DNA of 12,911 nt from Coemansia sp. RSA 922 (lineage: Eukaryota; Kickxellomycota; Kickxellomycetes; Kickxellales; Kickxellaceae): positions 1 through 12,911 of the forward strand of contig JANBQS010000710.1 in the NCBI GenBank assembly GCA_027577415.1, written 5' to 3'. Positions 6,818 to 12,911 of the stretch are shown here, piece after piece; the stretch's first letter is position 1, and every line of letters starts with the position of its first letter. A model generated the notes under the pieces. That model ran no database searches. It was given only the letters and a program-made list of their open reading frames with translations, and was not told the DNA's origin. The position numbers were made by a program, and so were the translations under genes.

Positions 6818-9800
6818 TTACCAAAGCGGGACCCAGCCTATGTACAGGCCTGCCAGGTTATCGGAAGAAGTGGCCTGTTGAATCAAATGGTCGACCTGAT
6901 CAGCCACGCCCAGTTGCTTATTTGGGTCAAAGTCAGTACCAACGAGCTTGTCGTGGATACGCTTGACAATGGCGCGGGCCTTGGGATTACCGACCAGCCA
7001 GCCGTCATCGTCAGAGTCATAGTGCACTCTAGAGGTTCTGCCAGCTGCGCTTCGTCTGGCCAACTGTTCCTGGTTAATGTGATTGCTAGGACCATTTGCG
7101 TTGGCGTTAGCATTTGCGGGTGGTCTGCGCCTATTTGCAGCCATGGCAGTATTGTCAGAGTTGTCCGAGTCCTGTATGTACTGCCACGACGCCAACGGGT
7201 CAAAGACAAAGGCCTCCAGTAAAGCCATGAGCGAGTCGCGATTAGCGCGCAATACGCGCATAGTGTGGTTGGCAGTGAACTTGAATGTACCCTCGATTTT
7301 GCTAATCTCCATAGACATGGTGAGCATGCGCGTCAGGCGGAAAGGTACTTTCTCAGGGAGCTCCTCGCGCTGCGCTGCCAACTCAAAGCAGTCGCCCAGA
7401 TCAATGTGCACAATCTTGCCCGTAGACCCATGCAGCAGGATGTTTTTCGGATGACGGTCACCCAGACCAAGGATATATCCTGAAATAGACATGACAGCCA
7501 GCGAGCGAGTGTAGTTAGTGCGGCGCTCCAGCCACGTCTCGGCGTTAGGCGACGTGTACCACAGCGCTCGCTGTAAGTCGTTGCCAGGCGTGTTGGACAG
7601 GGCGTAATCGAACGCCTCGACCTTTTGCGACACAGTCAGCGTCTCCCAGTTTGGCGCAAACTGCAGTGCATGACGTTGCTCCAGGCTCAGAGGAATATCA
7701 TGCATCTCTCGGTGGCCTTTAACGATATCATTCAATGACTCGCAGCCCGGATAGAACCCAATCAACCCCGAGTTGGACGACAGCGGGATAACAGGGAACC
7801 GCTCAATAGCCAGCGACCGCCTTGCCGTCTCGCTATCGCGCGTTAACAGCGAGTTGATCAGCCCAAACAGCTGCATGGCTCGCTCATCCTGCCGCAAGTC
7901 CTCATGGCCCTTCAGCACATATCCGTACACATTACCATCCGACCCGGTTATTCTCACATGCCGTGGGCGCTGCTTCGACGGGTACACAGTCACGACAGGA
8001 TTAAACGACCCGATATGTACAATCTCGCGATCTGGATTATAGGTACCTGGCATGGCCAGGTGCATGTCGTGGCACTGTAGCAGCATCGGCGCCGTATCCT
8101 TGAGTGACAGAGACTTTTGGAGGACAAACCATTTCGGAATCCTATTACAGAGGTTAAAATACAACTCCCACGCCTGCTGCATAATCGCATCGGTGTTCGG
8201 TCCAGGCACTCTCGCAAAGTATCGTCTCACATGCTCCTCAGCCACCGCCAGCTCAGTGCCAAACACTTGCACAAAGTGGCGCTCCCATAGCGTTACTGGC
8301 TTGCGCGCCTGTTCATGCAATGGCCTGAGAATACGCACCATCTCCTCGGGGTCGTTTTGTATAAAGTAGGCCCTGTACGCGTAATCCAGCGCCTCCTGCC
8401 ACATCTCGGGGAAAAGCAGCGTGATCCGGATAAGCTCCCGACTGACTACCTCCGTCTCCTGGACCACTTCAGGCAACAGGTCATGAAGCTTGGCCAGCAC
8501 ATCCTTGGCCGCCTGGCTGCGCTTGGAGTGATCCGACCGCGCTGCTACGTACAGCGAGAACAAGATCGCATGAGGGTGGGACTTGCCCACCTCCACCAAT
8601 AGCTGCTTGATCAACCGGCTAGTACCCTCAGCCTTGATATGGATACGCGCCAGGATCTGTGGGATCACTTGCAGCCATGTGCGAATCGATACCGAGCTGA
8701 ATCCGTCCCGCACGGCCTGCGCAACGCTCTCATGCTGCGAGTAATTGAACCACGCCGTGAGTAGCCGCAGAGTGTCTTGCAGCGTTGTGTCGTTCTTCGA
8801 CATCTGAATCGCTCGGAAGAACCCATGGACAGCCGGCACAACGTGTCTTTCGATTATGTCCGCAGTGACGCTCGAGTGCTTCTCATCGTACTTTTGCGTC
8901 TCAACGTAGTGCTGCAGCGCTAGCGAGTGCCACGCCTTGTACCACTTGCGGTCCAGCACCGTAGCAGCGCGGTACGACTCGAGAATCGACTCTTCGATCC
9001 GGTCGCCCTGGAGCTTGTACAGATACTCGGCGTCTTGTTCCTTTTGGCTCATGATGGTGGTATCGCCAGGCAAGACCAAGCCCGGCGTCACCGCCGTTGT
9101 AACATCGACGCCGCTATCTGCCAATACGGAGTCGTGTCTGCTACGGTGCGCGCCAGCCGATGTGCGATTGCCCTGTCGCAGCGAGTATGATCCGTCACTA
9201 GTACCCAGACCAGCCTTTGCCCGGGCCTCTTGCGCCATCTTGGCGGTCTGCTGGATATTAACCAGCCACTCGGCGTGCTTAAAGTAGAATCGCGATAGCA
9301 AGTGGATGGTCCTAGCGTCGTCTGCAGCGTCCACATGCCCGTTGTGACTGTCCAAAGCGCGAGCGTCAATATTGTCGGCAAACGCGTCTGGGTTGCGCAA
9401 GTCAAAGCCGACCTTACTAGAGTAGTCATTCGCAAACATTTCAATCATTTGGAACGCGCCCTTGCGCTCGCCAATCGCCCACTTGTACTTGAGATACATG
9501 TACACGAGCGCAGGCTGCTGCGATAGTCGGATCGCCCTGTCAAGCGACGAGTTGACCGACATGCCATTACTCTTGTCGGCCGTCAAGTATCCCAACCCGC
9601 GTCCATGTGAGTGCTGAAGCTGCTGTAGGTGCTCGTCATCGTCCTCTTGCATCATCAGAGTCTTTAAGCGAACGTACTCGTGAACCTGGAAGCGAACTTT
9701 AGCTGGCTGTAACTGGATATCGCCGCAGTGCATCTCCTCGAGATAGTTCGCCTCGTCTTGTAGTAGCTGCACGATCGCTTGTCGCGCAATCGTCATCTGC

Positions 9801-12800
9801 TCGGACTTGCGGCACATGTTGACATACTTGATCCACGTATCCAGATCCAAGATAGGCCGCAACACCATGCTACGCAGGCGCAGCAACTTCTGCCACATAC
9901 CAATGTTCTGCTGCATACCCTTGAGCCGCTGCCTCCACGTGTTGAGAATAGACCCCTGCCGTTTAGGGTCATCCGGCAAGGTCTTGTAGATAATCACCTC
10001 CTCCAGCTCCGTTAGCATCTGGCAGTTGAACACTAGCTGGTGCCCGCGGCTATACGACTCGGTAGCACGCGAAACCAGGTCCTCGCGGATCTCCTCGCGT
10101 GCCTTGGTAATGTGCTCCTTGGCCTCGTCCCACTTGTTGTGATACACGGACAGCAGCGCCGTACAGAATGACTTTTCCTTGCAGTTGTTGGGAAGCTTGG
10201 ACATGTAAAACTCCATGCTCTCAATGTCGCCCAGCGTCCAAGCCATGCTCATGCCAATGTTAGCCGACGCCATCTGCAGCTGGTGGTCGCTACCTCTCCA
10301 GATGATCTTGTACGCCGATAGAAGCGTGTCCCAGTCCGACATTTCAAACATACAGCGAAGCTGGCCATTGGTATTGTCGTACGAAGGCCCCTCCTCAACC
10401 TCCTGGCGCTGGTAGATCGCCAGCGCGTCGTCCCAGCGCTGCAAGCGCCGGTACCACTCGACGCTCTCGCGAATGTCAGGCTGCTCACTGCGCATATGGT
10501 TGAGCATGCCAACAGCCGAGTCGTGCAGGTCGAGGTTCTGGTTGAGCTCGATCAACTTTTCAATCGTCGCGTAGCTCTTTTCCAACATCCACTCGGTCTC
10601 CTTGTAGTGCAGCTCCTTGGCCAAAGCGTGGCACCGGTCCGCATACTCTCCCAGAAGCCTGAGGTCAATCTGGATCTGCTTTTCGTCGCGCTCCATGTAT
10701 CCAGCCAAATTCAGTATAGTATGTAGGACATCTGGAGGAACATCGGGCTTAGAGGCGACTTCTTGCAACGACGACACAATTTCTTGCTGGTACTGGACGG
10801 AAAGCTCCGTCCAACACGAGACAAAGGCAGCGTTAAACAGCTCTTTGTTCAACTTGGGGTGCTTCGAAGCGAGAGGCAAGCAGGCACGTAATGCCGGCGA
10901 TGACGACTGCCTTACCAGCTCGTTGGAGAATTTGGTCAGCCAGCCTGCCCACTCACCCTTTGACAGGCTCTGGTCGACAGCCCACGCGCGACGAAGTACA
11001 GTTGTATCCATAGACAGCTTGGGCACGCCATCTGAGCTGGTCAGGCCTAGCCAGGCGTCGGCCTGTATAATACCGCCCGAGAGAAAAGGCGGTACGCGCG
11101 GCGCCTCCTTGGGAATCAGGCGGCCCGAGAACAAAAGACGCGAGTATTCAGCGTACTTTGCATGGTCGATGATACCGCGCTTCTTCATCGTAGAGCTGAT
11201 CATCGGCATAAACAGCGTAAACTCGTCCTGGAGCTGCTCCATCAGTGTACACAGCGTGTCAATGACTAATGTTTGCAACTGACGCGTCGGTGAGCACTGC
11301 AACAGCTGGATAAGCTTGGGGATGATGCGCGAAGCAAAGCTGTTGCAGTTCACAGCAGTGACGATCGACGAGATGCACCCAAGGGTCGACTCTGTCACGT
11401 TAATTGGCGTGATAGTCAGATCCAGTAGCGAGACCAGGCGCGGCATGACTAGGAACAAGTAGCCCTCCAGGCTGGGGCTCAGGATACGCAGGGCGTGCAG
11501 CGTGCGGTCTGTAACCTGGCGCGACTCAGTAGTGTCTCGGCCAATAACTGACATGAGAAACGACACCATTGTGGATATGTGAGAGCCCAGGTCGCCAGAG
11601 AGTGCTTCGGCCAAGACTTCGACCAGACCAACTAAAGCACTCTGTAGCTGTTCGTTGCCTGAAGCTTCAAGGTCAAACAGCTCAAACAAGGGCTCGAGGT
11701 AGGGGCGACTAAGCTGGCGCGACATGCACACTAAGCGGCCAAGTTTATCGACATAGAAATCGGCTTGGCTTGGAGGCGCCATTTCCATTGCCCGCAGCAC
11801 CACAGGCACGATACGGCCCATAAACGGTGCACAGTAATCTGGCAGTGGTCTGAACATGGTAACCAACACCTGGACTACTTGCTGGTGAGAGAGTGTCTCG
11901 GCGGGGTCGTTGAGGATGTTCAGGAGGGCATCGATAGACACTCGTATGTAGTACTTACCGCAGCTAAACTCTCTGCCGTAGGAATCGGTGACAATATCGC
12001 CAACAAGGGCATCGCGATGCTCATCGCTGCTAAGCACGGTCATGACATTGGGCGGTGGTCCAGCATGGCGACCTCGCTTGCCGCGCTTAGCGCCCTTCTT
12101 GCCGCTAAGTGCCGCCTTGTCCGTAGTGGCCACAGTGCCTCCTGCACTTGTGCCAGCACTGCTTCCCTTGGATGAAGCGGCCTTGTACTGATGTGGGTCG
12201 ATGGCACCCAGGGCACCAATGGCGCGCATGGCCTCTAAGCTCACATCCGACGACTCGGTCTTTACGAGGTCGGCCAAAATGGTAAACAGTTGCGGGTACT
12301 TGATGTAGGGGCTAATTACCAGGCCGCAATGGCTGGCACAGTTGTTGAGGGCCTTGAGCGCCGACATGCGCTTGGGGGCGCTGGACTGGTCGCTTAGGGC
12401 GTGCATAATGCAGGCTAGCAGCTTGTCGAGGTGGGGAACGAGCTCGCTGCCACCGACACGCGCTAATGCGGCCACTGTATCCAACAACTTGCTTGCTAGC
12501 TGTGGCGACCCGTCGTCGATACGCGGCAGAATCGTGCGGAAAATATCGCCCACGTAAGGACGCACCCAGCTCTCGGCAGAGCATACCAAGACCATCAGTA
12601 GCTGGATGCACTCCTCTCGCTCGCTGCTGCTCCTCGCAAACTCGAGCTCAGTCAGCAGCTGGACTACCATGCGCCGTAGCGACGGCATAACAAGCGCTGG
12701 ACTAATACTGACCAGACGCCCAATGACTGCCAGCACTCTCAGCCGCACCTCAAATACCGCATCGTTCAGCATCAGGAACAGGGCCTGGATGTTTTGCGCC

Positions 12801-12911
12801 TTGCCCATATGGAAGCCAAAATTGTTGGTACTGCTACTGCTACTGCTACTGCTACTGCTACTGCTACTGCTACTGCTACTGCTACTGCTACTGCTACTGC
12901 TACTGCTACTG
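6818..12911 (-). CDS. TOR serine/threonine kinase (PIKK), N-terminally cut by the window
   Basis: TOR is the nutrient-responsive kinase at the core of TORC1/TORC2. 2030 codons are visible, aligning with human mTOR from the mid-HEAT region to the end; several hundred N-terminal residues lie outside. Numbering here starts at the Met at 12806-12808, which corresponds to an internal Leu of mTOR and is not the true start: the frame runs on through TNNFGFH into polyserine. Order: HEAT repeats (AQNIQALFLMLNDAVFEVR onward); FAT from about 715; FRB about 1455-1560; kinase about 1600-1900 with Lys1633 in LKGHEDLRQDER, GDRHPKN with Asp1784, and HIDLGDCFE with Asp1803 (human K2187, D2338, D2357); FATC 1964-1996 ending GWVPLW. 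No intron is seen. Oddities: altered rapamycin contacts, DLG instead of DFG, no FATC cysteines, an extra stretch of about 80 residues in FAT (1188-1270), and a kinase-FATC linker with an AN repeat. Residues essential for catalysis are intact, so an active kinase is expected. Confidence 0.97.
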   Translation of the reverse strand, partial: SSSSSSSSSSSSSSSSSSSSSSSSSSSTNNFGFHMGKAQNIQALFLMLNDAVFEVRLRVLAVIGRLVSISPALVMPSLRRMVVQLLTELEFARSSSEREECIQLLMVLVCSAESWVRPYVGDIFRTILPRIDDGSPQLASKLLDTVAALARVGGSELVPHLDKLLACIMHALSDQSSAPKRMSALKALNNCASHCGLVISPYIKYPQLFTILADLVKTESSDVSLEAMRAIGALGAIDPHQYKAASSKGSSAGTSAGGTVATTDKAALSGKKGAKRGKRGRHAGPPPNVMTVLSSDEHRDALVGDIVTDSYGREFSCGKYYIRVSIDALLNILNDPAETLSHQQVVQVLVTMFRPLPDYCAPFMGRIVPVVLRAMEMAPPSQADFYVDKLGRLVCMSRQLSRPYLEPLFELFDLEASGNEQLQSALVGLVEVLAEALSGDLGSHISTMVSFLMSVIGRDTTESRQVTDRTLHALRILSPSLEGYLFLVMPRLVSLLDLTITPINVTESTLGCISSIVTAVNCNSFASRIIPKLIQLLQCSPTRQLQTLVIDTLCTLMEQLQDEFTLFMPMISSTMKKRGIIDHAKYAEYSRLLFSGRLIPKEAPRVPPFLSGGIIQADAWLGLTSSDGVPKLSMDTTVLRRAWAVDQSLSKGEWAGWLTKFSNELVRQSSSPALRACLPLASKHPKLNKELFNAAFVSCWTELSVQYQQEIVSSLQEVASKPDVPPDVLHTILNLAGYMERDEKQIQIDLRLLGEYADRCHALAKELHYKETEWMLEKSYATIEKLIELNQNLDLHDSAVGMLNHMRSEQPDIRESVEWYRRLQRWDDALAIYQRQEVEEGPSYDNTNGQLRCMFEMSDWDTLLSAYKIIWRGSDHQLQMASANIGMSMAWTLGDIESMEFYMSKLPNNCKEKSFCTALLSVYHNKWDEAKEHITKAREEIREDLVSRATESYSRGHQLVFNCQMLTELEEVIIYKTLPDDPKRQGSILNTWRQRLKGMQQNIGMWQKLLRLRSMVLRPILDLDTWIKYVNMCRKSEQMTIARQAIVQLLQDEANYLEEMHCGDIQLQPAKVRFQVHEYVRLKTLMMQEDDDEHLQQLQHSHGRGLGYLTADKSNGMSVNSSLDRAIRLSQQPALVYMYLKYKWAIGERKGAFQMIEMFANDYSSKVGFDLRNPDAFADNIDARALDSHNGHVDAADDARTIHLLSRFYFKHAEWLVNIQQTAKMAQEARAKAGLGTSDGSYSLRQGNRTSAGAHRSRHDSVLADSGVDVTTAVTPGLVLPGDTTIMSQKEQDAEYLYKLQGDRIEESILESYRAATVLDRKWYKAWHSLALQHYVETQKYDEKHSSVTADIIERHVVPAVHGFFRAIQMSKNDTTLQDTLRLLTAWFNYSQHESVAQAVRDGFSSVSIRTWLQVIPQILARIHIKAEGTSRLIKQLLVEVGKSHPHAILFSLYVAARSDHSKRSQAAKDVLAKLHDLLPEVVQETEVVSRELIRITLLFPEMWQEALDYAYRAYFIQNDPEEMVRILRPLHEQARKPVTLWERHFVQVFGTELAVAEEHVRRYFARVPGPNTDAIMQQAWELYFNLCNRIPKWFVLQKSLSLKDTAPMLLQCHDMHLAMPGTYNPDREIVHIGSFNPVVTVYPSKQRPRHVRITGSDGNVYGYVLKGHEDLRQDERAMQLFGLINSLLTRDSETARRSLAIERFPVIPLSSNSGLIGFYPGCESLNDIVKGHREMHDIPLSLEQRHALQFAPNWETLTVSQKVEAFDYALSNTPGNDLQRALWYTSPNAETWLERRTNYTRSLAVMSISGYILGLGDRHPKNILLHGSTGKIVHIDLGDCFELAAQREELPEKVPFRLTRMLTMSMEISKIEGTFKFTANHTMRVLRANRDSLMALLEAFVFDPLASWQYIQDSDNSDNTAMAANRRRPPANANANANGPSNHINQEQLARRSAAGRTSRVHYDSDDDGWLVGNPKARAIVKRIHDKLVGTDFDPNKQLGVADQVDHLIQQATSSDNLAGLYIGWVPLW
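12829..12911. repeat. Perfect TACTGC hexanucleotide repeat encoding polyserine in TOR
   Basis: The unit TACTGC repeats without error for 83 bases (13.8 copies) up to the window edge. On the minus strand, in the TOR frame, it reads alternating AGT and AGC, giving at least 27 serines directly before TNNFGFHMGKAQ. The other two minus-strand frames give Gln-stop and Val-Ala. The strict hexamer suggests expansion by replication slippage. The window, and perhaps the contig, ends here because the repeat is hard to assemble. Confidence 0.95.

Noticed and set aside
6725..7222. 165-codon + strand frame overlapping the TOR 3' end
   Set aside because: Shadow of the TOR coding strand, with no recognisable domain; other long antisense frames across TOR, WDR70 and malate synthase were discarded for the same reason.
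12806..12808. ATG as the start of the TOR protein
   Set aside because: It aligns to an internal Leu of mTOR after conserved residues, and the frame continues open through TNNFGFH and polyserine to the window edge.
1..12911. Mobile elements, CRISPR, viral insertions or biosynthetic cluster
   Set aside because: No transposase, integrase, terminal repeats, spaced repeats or secondary-metabolism enzymes seen on either strand.

Overview
This is a stretch of compact eukaryotic nuclear DNA, almost certainly fungal. Evidence: a spliced gene with GTAAGT...TAG intron borders; a glyoxylate-cycle malate synthase of the eukaryotic A type with a peroxisomal C-terminus; TOR kinase; WDR70; and RING/coiled-coil genes with short spacers. 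Genes are mostly intron-poor (about 6 kb of TOR is one open frame). An early-diverging fungal lineage (Zoopagomycota or Mucoromycota type) fits the compact layout and the divergent TOR, but that placement is a guess.

Layout. 1-613: upstream region with pyrimidine-rich splice-acceptor-like tracts (possibly the spliced tail of another + strand gene), two inverted GATA motifs and a TATA box at 491-499. 614-2424 (+): malate synthase in two exons with an intron at 1114-1310. 2660-4381 (+): a WDR70-type WD-repeat protein. 4419-5165 (-) and 5327-6131 (-): tandem RING-H2/coiled-coil paralogues resembling the TRAIP/NOPO family; the second has a reading-frame break that is either a one-base indel in a run of five Gs (+ strand) or a 55-nt intron. 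6132-6817: regulatory spacer with promoter blocks shared by both RING genes and a dense TGAC/GTCA inverted-repeat cluster. 6818-12911 (-): TOR kinase, complete at its C-terminus and running off the window at its N-terminal side. The window ends inside a perfect TACTGC hexamer repeat that encodes polyserine in the TOR frame.

How the genes relate. Malate synthase completes the glyoxylate bypass in peroxisomes. TOR is the central nutrient-sensing kinase. WDR70 and TRAIP-family proteins are both linked, in other organisms, to ubiquitin signalling around DNA replication and repair. Nothing shows that these genes form one pathway or operon; this looks like ordinary housekeeping chromosome.

No unknown multi-gene system was found. 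The most notable points are within TOR. Of six rapamycin-FKBP12 contact positions in the FRB domain, five are changed, including Tyr at the key Ser and Cys at the F2108 position, which predicts natural rapamycin resistance. Both cysteines of the redox-active FATC disulfide are absent. A hypervariable polyserine tract sits in the HEAT region. Next in interest are the frame-broken RING paralogue, the conserved duplicated promoter blocks, and an in-frame alternative splice acceptor in malate synthase.
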